From positions 1-56,144 of the forward strand of contig NZ_JAIMIC010000018.1 of the NCBI RefSeq assembly GCF_019966545.1: a DNA stretch of 56,144 bases. The letters run 5' to 3'. The DNA comes from Heliomarina baculiformis (GTDB lineage Bacteria > Pseudomonadota > Alphaproteobacteria > Rhodobacterales > Rhodobacteraceae). Shown here piece by piece: positions 43,150 through 51,738 of this stretch. The position numbers and the translations under genes are program-made. Each line of letters opens with the position of its first letter. Position 1 is the stretch's first letter. The notes under the pieces were generated by a model that ran no database searches, was not told where the DNA came from, and was given only the letters and a program-made list of their open reading frames with translations.

Positions 43150-43166
43150 CCGCCCTCAGGGCGGCA
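43150..43166 (+). terminator. GC-rich hairpin after ompW
   Basis: GCCGCCCT-C-AGGGCGGC is a perfect 8-bp stem 58 bases after the ompW stop. No T-run follows, so termination would be weak or bidirectional. The remaining bases up to 43479 hold no supported gene. Confidence 0.4.
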
Positions 43167-43479
43167 TCATTCGATATTGCAGAGACAAAACCGGCATCCC
43201 GGCTTGGCTATTTTGCCGTTTTTCTGATCTTGGGTGAGGCGCTTCGCGCGTTCATGATTGTAAAGTCGGTTTGGTCCCGCGACCCTCACCTTGGTCAGGG
43301 TCGCTGGGAAGGGTCGTTCGCGCCAGATAGTAAAATGGCTGTCTGAACGAATACTTCTTGGAATTATCAAATGTCTAAAGCTTATGGGCGTCTAGATGTA
43401 TTCCTGCGAGCAATTAACGCGGAAATGCGGTCCTGGAATTTGGGTGCAGGATTCCGTTGACGTGGCGCTGTCAGGCTTG

Positions 43480-44385
43480 TCACAAGCTAGGGACATGTCG
43501 CCTTACATGGGCAAGAAAGGCGGACGCAGTAGGGGACAGCGACCTGCCGGGCTGGTGGACTATTCCGATCCGCCGTTTTGCTCCGAAATCTGCGATAGTC
43601 CGTCGGATCAGCCGTTCCATCGGGAGGACAGGCAGGGTCAATGTCGGTAGCAACGTGATGCCGAGATTAACCGCGACAAGCGCTCCGGCCGTCGCGAGAT
43701 GGGCGACTTCGAACCGGGGAGAAATTTCCTTTTCGAGGCGCTGGCATGCGCCGCTCAGTAGTTCCCGGACGCTCGTGCCAGGTTCCATCGCAATCAGCGG
43801 CATGTCGATCAGTTCTGCCATTTCGTAAACCCGGTCCTCGGCCAGCGGCCCCTGCGGAGCACCGACTGCAACAAAAGGATCGTCCATCAGTGGGTGAAAG
43901 GTCAGCCGCATCCGCGCCGACACGGTGCCCGCCATGAAGCCGATGTCGGCCCGCCCGGTCTTGATCGCCTCCATCACGCTACCGGAAAGCGCGTCGATGA
44001 TGCGGAGGTCAATGTCTGGGTGGGCAACGGTGAAGCTTGCCAGCAGATCGGGCAGAAGACCGGCAGTTACCGACGGCAGGCCAGCGATCGTGAGGCGGCC
44101 GTTGCTGGCGGAGAGATGCGCATCGAATTCCGCCATGACATCCGTTGACGTGTTGATCATGCGTTCGGCCAGTCGGGCGAAGGCCAGTCCAGAGGTCGTG
44201 GGCGTAACATTGCGCGTATCGCGGTCAAAAAGCCGCGTCCCCAACCGCGCCTCAAGTGCTGCGATCTGTCGCGAGAGCGCCGAGGCCGACATGCCCAGGG
44301 TCTCGGATGCGGCTCGGAATGTACCGGTTTCACTGACGATCAGCGCTGCCTGAAAATCGGCGAGGGTTGGAGTATTGCGTTTCAT
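43480..44385 (-). CDS. LysR-family transcriptional regulator
   Basis: A 301-residue LysR regulator: N-terminal HTH about residues 8-65 (FRAASETLGMSASALSRQIAALE region) and a C-terminal periplasmic-binding-like effector domain. It is divergent from the TAXI-TRAP operon with 92 bases between, the classic LysR arrangement, so it probably controls that operon in response to the imported compound. The T-N11-A site cannot be placed unambiguously. Confidence 0.9.
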   Translation of the reverse strand: MKRNTPTLADFQAALIVSETGTFRAASETLGMSASALSRQIAALEARLGTRLFDRDTRNVTPTTSGLAFARLAERMINTSTDVMAEFDAHLSASNGRLTIAGLPSVTAGLLPDLLASFTVAHPDIDLRIIDALSGSVMEAIKTGRADIGFMAGTVSARMRLTFHPLMDDPFVAVGAPQGPLAEDRVYEMAELIDMPLIAMEPGTSVRELLSGACQRLEKEISPRFEVAHLATAGALVAVNLGITLLPTLTLPVLPMERLIRRTIADFGAKRRIGIVHQPGRSLSPTASAFLAHVRRHVPSL

Positions 44386-44477
44386 GCATCAATTATTACC
44401 AATATCGCACTTTTCACAATAGATGATCTGGCGCACTCTCACCACGCCCGCAATGCGGTGCAAAATGGGAGGATACC

Positions 44478-45440
44478 ATGAAACACTTCGTAACCGCGCT
44501 TTGGGGCGCGACACTTCTTGCGAGCCCCTTGGCCGCGCAGAATACCGACCTGTTGATCGGATCGACATCGGCCTCGTCAAGCCATTACGGGTATTTTGTC
44601 GCCGTGGGCCAGCTAATCAACGAAAACGCCGAAGGTCTGCGCGCCTCGGTAGTTGAAACCGGGGCCACGATGGACAACATCCGGCGGATGGAGCGGGGAC
44701 AGGTCGACCTTGGGCTGGTCACCACGAACGTTGCGCAGCACGCTGTCGCAGGTACCAATGAATTCGAAGGCAAACAACAGGATCTCACGCTGCTCTGGGT
44801 TTATACCGGCGCGCCACAGAACGTGGTCATGCGCGCGGATGCGGGTGTTTCGGACCTGTCCGGTCTCTCAGGCGTTCGTTTCAATCCGGGTATCAAGGGA
44901 TCGGCGACGGAGTCTACAACCGAAGCTGTTTTCAACACGCTGGGTCTTGCGGCGGATTACGTGCGCGGGTCGACAACCGATGTCGTGGACATGATTAAGG
45001 ACAATCGGGTCGCGGGATATGTAAAGTCAGGATCGGGCAACAAGCTTGACGGCTCGACCATGGACATCGCCACCTCGACCGAAATAGCCATTCTAGGTTT
45101 GACGCCAGAGCAGTCGGACAAGCTGAAGGCCGAGATGCCGGACATCTCTGTTGTCGATATTCCCGAAGGCGCAGCGGATGGCGTCCCCGCCTATACCACG
45201 TGGAGTTTTGGTGTCGGTGTCGGCGCGCCTTCGTCGATGGAAGAAGAAACCGCCTATCAGATCGTCAAGGCCGTGATGGAGGACAAGGAAGCGCAGGCCA
45301 ACGCGATGGCAAGCCTTCAGGGTGCGAACCTTGCCGACATCACCGTGCAGTTCGGTACGATCCCGCTGCACCCCGGTGCTGCGCGCTGGTTTGAGGAGCA
45401 GGGCATCCAGTTGCCCGCCAAGCTAAAGTCCACAGAGTAA
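44478..45440 (+). CDS. TAXI-family TRAP substrate-binding protein
   Basis: A 320-residue periplasmic protein, signal peptide 1-20 (cleavage after PLAAQ). It has the TAXI opening IGSTSASSSHYGYFVAVGQLIN, then VVETGATMDNIRRMERGQVDLGL and VRFNPGIKGSATES. The ATG follows GGGAGGA. It feeds the fused permease encoded ten bases downstream. TAXI systems take up glutamate, 2-oxoglutarate and other small acids; the AtuA-like neighbours suggest an unusual acyl compound here. Confidence 0.9.
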   Translation: MKHFVTALWGATLLASPLAAQNTDLLIGSTSASSSHYGYFVAVGQLINENAEGLRASVVETGATMDNIRRMERGQVDLGLVTTNVAQHAVAGTNEFEGKQQDLTLLWVYTGAPQNVVMRADAGVSDLSGLSGVRFNPGIKGSATESTTEAVFNTLGLAADYVRGSTTDVVDMIKDNRVAGYVKSGSGNKLDGSTMDIATSTEIAILGLTPEQSDKLKAEMPDISVVDIPEGAADGVPAYTTWSFGVGVGAPSSMEEETAYQIVKAVMEDKEAQANAMASLQGANLADITVQFGTIPLHPGAARWFEEQGIQLPAKLKSTE

Positions 45441-45450
45441 GGCCGGACCT

Positions 45451-47310
45451 ATGACACACGAGCGCGTACAACGAGGCTTGGCGATCATTGTCGGGCTATT
45501 CGTTCTCTATACCGCAGCGACCGGTCCCTTTGAGGGGTTGATCCAAAGGGCGTTGTTCCTCGCGCTGGTGACCTGTCTGGGCTTTGCGCTTTTTCCATTG
45601 GGCGCCGGGAAAACCTGGCGCCCGGTGGGCATCACTGTCGATCTCGCCCTGTCTGCGGTGACCGTGGCGGCATGTGCCTATGTCGTCGTCAACTACGACA
45701 AGATCATGACGAGCCTCCCTTGGGCCACCTCTCTGGACAAGGTGCTCACCGTCGGTCTGGTGCTCGCCGTGCTGGAGTTAGGGCGGCGGACCGTCGGGCT
45801 GATCTTTCCAATCCTTGTTCTGCTGGGATTGGGCTATGCGCTGTTCGGAAATTATCTGCCCGGGCCGCTACGTCATCGGGGATTTGACACGGCATTTGTG
45901 ACCGAAACAATCTTTCTGGGTGATCTCGGCATCTGGGGGATGCTGACGGGTGTAGCCGCAACCGTTATCGCGGCCTTCGTCCTCTTTGGTGCGCTGTTGC
46001 TGCACACGGGCGGAGGGCAGGCATTTATGGATCTCGCCATGCGGCTTGGCGGTCGGCAGCCCGGTGGCGCGGCCAAGATCGCCACGATCGCCAGCGGGTT
46101 GTTCGGGATGATCTCGGGTTCGGCGGTTGCCAATGTGGCGACCACCGGCAACTTCACCATTCCGATGATGATCCGCCTTGGCTACCCCCGGCCATTTGCC
46201 GCGGCGGTCGAAGCCGTCGCCTCTACCGGCGGACAGATCGCGCCGCCGATCATGGGGGCCGCAGCCTTTGTCATGGCCGAGATTCTCGGGGTGCCGTATC
46301 TAACCATCATTGTGGCCGCGATCCTGCCTGCGGTTCTCTTCTATCTCTCGGTCTTTATGACTGTGCATTTCGTAGCGTTGCAGCGCGGTTTGGCCGTCGT
46401 GCCGGAAGATGAAATGCCGGCATGGGCTCGCATCCTCGCCCCCCGGCGTGTTTTGCCGATCCTCTGTGCGCTCGGAGGCCTTGGCGTCGGAATCTGGATG
46501 GGGCGCTCGATCTCGACCTCGGCGTTTTATGGCATCATCGGGTTATTGATCGCCTTTTTCGCAACAGAAACCGGGCGATTGAGCCTGCGCGAAATGGCGT
46601 CCAAACTGCTTGACGGGTTGGAGGACGCAGGCAAGGGACTTGTCATCATCGGTGTCTTGCTGGCGGGGGCACAGGTGCTGGTGTCGATGATTAACCTTAC
46701 CGGGATCGGCGTCACCCTGTCGTCGCTGATCGTCAATATCGCCGGAGATTCCGTGGTGCTTGTCGCGCTGATCGTGGGGTTGGTCTGTCTCATCATGGGG
46801 ATGGGCCTGCCGACCACTGCCGCATATGTCCTCGTCGCTGCCGTACTGGCCCCCGCGATGACTGCTGTGGGGGTTGACCCGCTAGCGGCACATCTCTTTG
46901 TGTTCTATTTCGCGACCATATCGGTCATCACGCCACCTGTCTGCGTCGCCGTCTTTGTCGGGGCAGGGATCGCCGGAACCAACTGGCTGCCTGCCGCGGG
47001 TGAGGCCGTTCGGCTTGGTGCCGTCACCTACATCGTTCCCTTCCTGCTGCTGCTCTATCCGGGCATGCTTTTGGGCGGCGGCCCGCTCGAAATCCTCGAA
47101 GCAGTCGCCGCCGGGCTTGTGCTGGTGCTCGCGGTACCGGCGCTGTTGTCAGGGGCGCACCTTTTCGGACGCAAAGCTGTCGATGTTGCAATCTACGCGA
47201 TTGTCATTACGCTTGCGATCTATCCTCAGCCGGTGACGCCATTTCTCGCCCTTGCGATCCTCGTCGCGGCACATTTTCTCGGGCGGGTCCAACGGAGGTC
47301 TTTGGCATGA
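45451..47310 (+). CDS. TRAP transporter fused permease (4TM-12TM)
   Basis: A 619-residue inner-membrane protein combining the DctQ-like (about residues 1-130) and DctM-like (about 130-610) parts, as usual for TAXI systems. Seen: LFGMISGSAVANVATTGNFTIPMM, STGGQIAPPIMGAAAFVMAE, MGMGLPTTAAYVL and VITPPVCVAVFVG. Its stop overlaps the AtuA gene start by four bases (ATGA). Confidence 0.92.
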   Translation: MTHERVQRGLAIIVGLFVLYTAATGPFEGLIQRALFLALVTCLGFALFPLGAGKTWRPVGITVDLALSAVTVAACAYVVVNYDKIMTSLPWATSLDKVLTVGLVLAVLELGRRTVGLIFPILVLLGLGYALFGNYLPGPLRHRGFDTAFVTETIFLGDLGIWGMLTGVAATVIAAFVLFGALLLHTGGGQAFMDLAMRLGGRQPGGAAKIATIASGLFGMISGSAVANVATTGNFTIPMMIRLGYPRPFAAAVEAVASTGGQIAPPIMGAAAFVMAEILGVPYLTIIVAAILPAVLFYLSVFMTVHFVALQRGLAVVPEDEMPAWARILAPRRVLPILCALGGLGVGIWMGRSISTSAFYGIIGLLIAFFATETGRLSLREMASKLLDGLEDAGKGLVIIGVLLAGAQVLVSMINLTGIGVTLSSLIVNIAGDSVVLVALIVGLVCLIMGMGLPTTAAYVLVAAVLAPAMTAVGVDPLAAHLFVFYFATISVITPPVCVAVFVGAGIAGTNWLPAAGEAVRLGAVTYIVPFLLLLYPGMLLGGGPLEILEAVAAGLVLVLAVPALLSGAHLFGRKAVDVAIYAIVITLAIYPQPVTPFLALAILVAAHFLGRVQRRSLA

Positions 47311-48650
47311 GCATTTTGCGCATAGGGGCAGGGGCCGGCTTTCAGGGCGACCGCATTGCACCTGCGGTGGACTTGGCCGAACGTGGGAAGTTGGACTACC
47401 TGATTTTTGAATGCCTCGGGGAGCGAACAATCGCTCTCGCCCAGCAGGCGCGCAGTGCCGATCCGTCAACCGGCTATGATCCGTTGCTGGAACGGCGCAT
47501 GCGCGCGGTACTACCCGCCTGCGTCCGCAATGGCACGCGCATCGTGACAAACATGGGGGCCGCGAACCCGCTTGCGGCCGCCGACTGCACACGAGCCGTG
47601 GCGCGAGATCTTGGATTAACAGAATTGAAAGTCGCGGCCGTAACAGGCGACGATGTGCTCGACCGGATCGGGAAGTTTACCTTAGACGAAACCGGTGAGC
47701 CAGCTGCGGCTTTGGCCGACCGGCTGGTCTCGGCGAACGCCTATATTGGGATCGAGGGGCTCGTCGCAGCGCTTGAAGCCGGAGCGGACGTGGTCATCTG
47801 CGGACGCGCCTCGGACCCCTCTCTTTTCCTTGCACCGCTGGTGCATGAATTCGGCTGGGCGCGTGACGACTGGCACCGTTTGGGCCGCGGTATCCTGGTC
47901 GGCCATCTTCTGGAATGCGCGGCACAGATTACCGGCGGCTATTTTGCCGACCCCGGCGTAAAGGACGTGCCTGACTTGGCGAATATTGGGCATCCACTGG
48001 CTGAAGTGGACAGCGACGGTAATGCAGTCATCACCAAGCTGGAGGGCACCGGAGGCTGTGTCACGCGGGCAACCTGTATCGAGCAGATGCTCTATGAGAT
48101 CCATGATCCTGTCCGGTATTTGCAGCCTGACGTGGTCGCGGATTTCTCGAACGTAAATTTCGAAGAAATTGGACCCGATCGTGTTGAGGTGTCCGGCGCG
48201 ACGGGGGCCAAAGCGACCGGGTTGCTGAAAGTTTCCGTAGGTTATCGCGATGGCTGGTTCGGGGAGGGACAGATCAGCTATGCTGGGGCGAATTGTGTCG
48301 CACGCGGCACGCTCGCGATCTCTCTCGTGCGTGAACGGCTCTCGCAGAGAGCCGTCGGGATCATCGAAGAACGCGGCGAGCTCATTGGCGTAAATTCCGT
48401 CTGGCCGTCCGCGAATCCTAGCGATCAAATCGCCGAGGTCCGCATGCGTTATGCCGCGCGCTGTTGCGATGAGGAGTCTGCCCAGGCCATTGGGGAAGAG
48501 GTCGAGGCCCTTTATCTTTCCGGTCCGGCCGGCGGCGGCGGCGCAACGAAAAGCACACGCGAGGTCGTCGCTATCGCCTCGAGTCTGATGCCGGCCGCCG
48601 AGGTTGCCACAACATTCGAGATGAAAGAGGTGAAGCATGAAGCTGCATGA
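47307..48650 (+). CDS. AtuA-family protein (DUF1446)
   Basis: A 447-residue cytoplasmic protein of the acyclic terpene utilisation AtuA/DUF1446 family. It shows the N-terminal RIGAGAGFQGDRIAPAVDL, NMGAANP, GLVAALEAGADVVICGRASD, and GGCVTRATCIEQMLYEIHDP. AtuA proteins are needed for growth on citronellol and related compounds, and relatives occur with many organic acids; the reaction is not established. The last 14 bases overlap the next gene. Confidence 0.9.
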   Translation: MSILRIGAGAGFQGDRIAPAVDLAERGKLDYLIFECLGERTIALAQQARSADPSTGYDPLLERRMRAVLPACVRNGTRIVTNMGAANPLAAADCTRAVARDLGLTELKVAAVTGDDVLDRIGKFTLDETGEPAAALADRLVSANAYIGIEGLVAALEAGADVVICGRASDPSLFLAPLVHEFGWARDDWHRLGRGILVGHLLECAAQITGGYFADPGVKDVPDLANIGHPLAEVDSDGNAVITKLEGTGGCVTRATCIEQMLYEIHDPVRYLQPDVVADFSNVNFEEIGPDRVEVSGATGAKATGLLKVSVGYRDGWFGEGQISYAGANCVARGTLAISLVRERLSQRAVGIIEERGELIGVNSVWPSANPSDQIAEVRMRYAARCCDEESAQAIGEEVEALYLSGPAGGGGATKSTREVVAIASSLMPAAEVATTFEMKEVKHEAA

Positions 48651-48948
48651 CATCGCCCACGGCCGTACCGGTGATAAAGGCGACACGTCCAACATATCGG
48701 TCATCGCTTATGACCCGGCGCATTGGCCCCTGATCCGGGACTGGATGACGGCTAATCGGGTGGCCGCGCATTTCGAAACATTCGATGTGCGGAATATCGA
48801 GCGGTTTGAACTTCCGCAGCTACAAGCGCTGAACTTTGTGATCCGAGGCGCATTGTCGGGAGGTGTGACCCGGTCGCTCGCTCAGGATGCACACGGCAAA
48901 TGCCTGGCGTCTGCCTTGTTGGAGATGCAGGTCGGTTACGAAGACTGA
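48637..48948 (+). CDS. AtuA C-terminal-domain-like protein
   Basis: A 103-residue protein starting KLHDIAHGRTGDKGDTSNIS and ending around GALSGGVTRSLAQDAHGKC. This is the small domain that in many AtuA proteins forms the C-terminus; here it is a separate gene overlapping the AtuA stop, so the two chains presumably form one complex. No signal peptide. It is last in the TAXI-TRAP operon. Confidence 0.85.
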   Translation: MKLHDIAHGRTGDKGDTSNISVIAYDPAHWPLIRDWMTANRVAAHFETFDVRNIERFELPQLQALNFVIRGALSGGVTRSLAQDAHGKCLASALLEMQVGYED

Positions 48949-49521
48949 GACCTCAAATTCGTTTATTTGCCAGACCTTCCACGTGCTAACCTGCCTCAAT
49001 TTAGTAGATGGGACGCGACGCGGTTGCGGATGCGATTTTGTGGGTAAGCAACGGGTTGAACTTGATCGAAGAGACCGGTTCTTTGCTGCGGTGGATTGAT
49101 CCGATCCTGTTGCAACGTCTTCGACGGTCCGCAATTTAGCTCCATTGCACCCAGATCAATAAGCCGGCTAGCGAACAAAACTTTCAGGCATTGATTTGGG
49201 ACAGAGCAGTTCAGTTACTCAGTCCCGCTCCGCAGTAGTCAAACCATGCGAGAGTTGAAGACGCGGTGGGAGAGATTTTCAACCGTGGTCGATGAATGAC
49301 TGCGTGACAATTCATACCTGCGATGCTGCCACAGGTTGGATTTTGAGAAGCCAGATGTTTAGGGTCCAGCTTCCGTATTAATTTCTAAGGGGGATATGCA
49401 TTGCATGAGAAAAGTAACGACTGTGAAAGACCGCGGTCCCCCCTATATTGCGCATTGAGCAATTTCAGCAACGCGACGGCATCTTATAAGATTTATATCC
49501 CAGACCGCGCGCCGCCTCTGG
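48949..49521. other. Intergenic, no gene seen
   Basis: About 0.57 kb of low-information sequence after the AtuA pair. No coding frame or RNA gene can be supported, and no terminator hairpin with a T-run is obvious. Confidence 0.4.
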
Positions 49522-49974
49522 TTGATCAACTTTGGAGGCGATTGGGATTGTTCCGATGAAGTTGGTCTTGAAGCAAAACCTGTGGTCAAATGTGTGGTCG
49601 AGGGTCACACTCCGATTGATGGCTTCGCAGCGCTTATGTGCAGAGTGATCTTGTTGACCGATCTGCTCGGCGGCATCGCACTTGCCGAGATGTCCGAGCG
49701 ATCCGGCGTGACCCGCAAACTAGGCCATCTGGACCTTGATCCTTTGCTGACCGCCCTCAACCCTGCGAAACATGACATCTATGCGGAGCGCAGAAACGGC
49801 GAGGTTCGTAAGGTTTTTGCCGGTGGGGACGCAGCAAACGGAAATATTGAAGTTGTCATGGCGGACGCGGGCCGCGTGTCCGGCATTTCAATCGTCGATG
49901 AGAGCCATATGGTGATATTCCGTCAATGTTGCTATTTCCAAAAGATGGATATACGGACGGCGCTCCCGCCGTAG
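49522..49974 (+). CDS. Hypothetical protein, possibly a gene fragment
   Basis: A 150-codon frame with fairly coding-like composition and a coherent stretch (LGHLDLDPLLTALNPAKHDI, then VFAGGDAANGNIEVVMADAG) that I cannot assign. It has no ribosome site at its ATG; just upstream another frame reads YIPDRAPPLVDQLWRRLGLF, which could be the true beginning before a frameshift near 49545. It may therefore be a decayed gene rather than a functional one. Confidence 0.3.
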   Translation: MINFGGDWDCSDEVGLEAKPVVKCVVEGHTPIDGFAALMCRVILLTDLLGGIALAEMSERSGVTRKLGHLDLDPLLTALNPAKHDIYAERRNGEVRKVFAGGDAANGNIEVVMADAGRVSGISIVDESHMVIFRQCCYFQKMDIRTALPP

Positions 49975-51168
49975 GCAGCCCGTCGGGGCGATCCGTTTAT
50001 CCTTTTATGCTTCACGTTGCGGGACCTGCTGAAACGATGCGGGTGTGATTGACAGTGCGAGGGTGATCCGGGCGGTATGGATCCGACTGGTCCGGGCGAC
50101 CACGGACAACTCCAAGATGACGAACCCTGCGAGGTCCGCCACAAGGCCAAGCTGAATTTCACCGCCCACCGCATTTTTCGCGTAGGGCAGAAACTTGTGG
50201 CTTTAGATATCTCTGCAACCCGCACGGCAATACTCGATAAGTGTTTGAATTTCGACGTTGAACGCAGTGTCGACCGTGCGGGCGCCGATGTCACGGCGGG
50301 CGAAACCCACACTCAAAATCTGCCGGTGTAAGGGCCGCGCAAGCAGCAGATCGAAGCATGGGTAATTGCCGATTTCGTTGCTGATTTGAAACCGCGAGTA
50401 CCGTATGACTTCGGTATGGTGAAGATATCGGCGGCTCACGGCGCCCACTTTTGTTGCCGCGTGCACAGTCTTCTTATTTCTGTGACAGCTATCGCCTCTA
50501 TGGTCTCATTATGGCCATACAGGCCGATTTTTCAAATCCCGTCCGGTTGGACGGAACCGGGAGTTTCTAGATCAAGGTTAATCCCTCGTCAGGCGCGAGC
50601 AAAACCTACGAGCTGCCATTCGCAGGATGGTGGTCCAGCGCAGATGGGTGCTTTACCTGTCATGAATTTTGACGGTACCGAAAAATTGGACCTGAGTGAA
50701 GAACCCCAGAACGGCGATAGCCACGTCCTGACGCTTAACTCAACAGCTGGAAGGTCGACCAAAACAAAATTGGGCCTCATCCATCGCGGGGCAACTTGGC
50801 TCCGAGCCGCTTTATGGACCACTGGAAGAAAGCCTAAACGTCGCATAACGCCTGGATTAAATACCCTCGAAAGTGAAGACATGGCCGCGTAACCAAAGAC
50901 AATCAGGCTTCGGCAGGTCCGGGGCAGATCAACTCGCCGTTACTGGTCGGACAAGTCCGTCCTACAGAGGATAGAGTAAGACTTTTACCTCATGAAAACG
51001 CCCTGAGGGTTAGATACATAAGACAACGAGTTTTTGAGTTGACGACCATAAAATTCTGACCTTAAAAACGCTGTCTAATGTGTGCCGATGTCGAGGTTTG
51101 GGCACTGAGAAACCGGCAGCGCGACGCAAGTGAAGCAACTGAAAATGTTGTACAACCTTGGAGGTTTA
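49975..51168. other. Long region without supported genes
   Basis: About 1.2 kb ahead of bphO. Frames at 50077-50331 and 50386-50892 are open but match nothing recognisable and lack ribosome sites. It is probably degraded sequence; the last 150 bases should contain the bphO promoter. Confidence 0.4.
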
Positions 51169-51738
51169 ATGAGTGGACGTGAGTGGACAAGTCTTCGCGA
51201 GCGGCTTCGATACGACACGCACATCATGCACAATCAGGTTGACGCCATGGTTTCTGAGTTTGACCTGACGACAGTCGACGGATTGTCGTGCCTCCTTCGT
51301 ATGCAAAGCGCGGCTCTCGGTTTGATTATACCGCACGCGACAGAAGCACAGTCTTCATACGCAATTAGAGACCTCCATGAATGTGCGGTGTCCGATCTGC
51401 GGCAGTTAAAAGAAGAAGTTGTTCTCCCGTATGATCAGTCGGTTGAGGCTCTTCACCCATACGCCATCGATTACGTCATCGCGGGTTCAAGGCTTGGCAG
51501 CCAGATATTGAAGAAACGGTGGCTCTTGGCGACTGATGATAGAGTTCGTCAAGCCGACGCATACTTTTCCGCGCCAAGCTATATAGAAGTGTGGAAGTCA
51601 TTCTGCGTGTCTGCCGAAGAGATGCAGCCGGATGGCGAGGTCGCGGATCAGATTGTTCGCGACGCAGATCGTATTTTCCAATTGTACCAAGCGAGCGCTC
51701 GAGCCGCTCCCTTATCTCAGCGAGTAATCCATGTCTGA
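51169..51738 (+). CDS. bphO: Heme oxygenase (biliverdin-forming, BphO type)
   Basis: A 189-residue heme oxygenase that opens heme to biliverdin IX-alpha, the chromophore of bacteriophytochromes. The proximal histidine is probably His21 in THIMHNQVD, and the distal-helix glycine motif reads GSRLGSQIL. The ATG at 51169 follows TGGAGG by four bases; an in-frame upstream start (51130) lacks one. It overlaps bphP by eight bases, so the two are co-translated and the chromophore is made with its receptor. Confidence 0.9.
   Translation: MSGREWTSLRERLRYDTHIMHNQVDAMVSEFDLTTVDGLSCLLRMQSAALGLIIPHATEAQSSYAIRDLHECAVSDLRQLKEEVVLPYDQSVEALHPYAIDYVIAGSRLGSQILKKRWLLATDDRVRQADAYFSAPSYIEVWKSFCVSAEEMQPDGEVADQIVRDADRIFQLYQASARAAPLSQRVIHV

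Noticed and set aside
50077-50331. 84-codon open frame with a coherent C-terminal half
   Set aside because: No ribosome site and no recognised family; kept only as part of an unexplained region.
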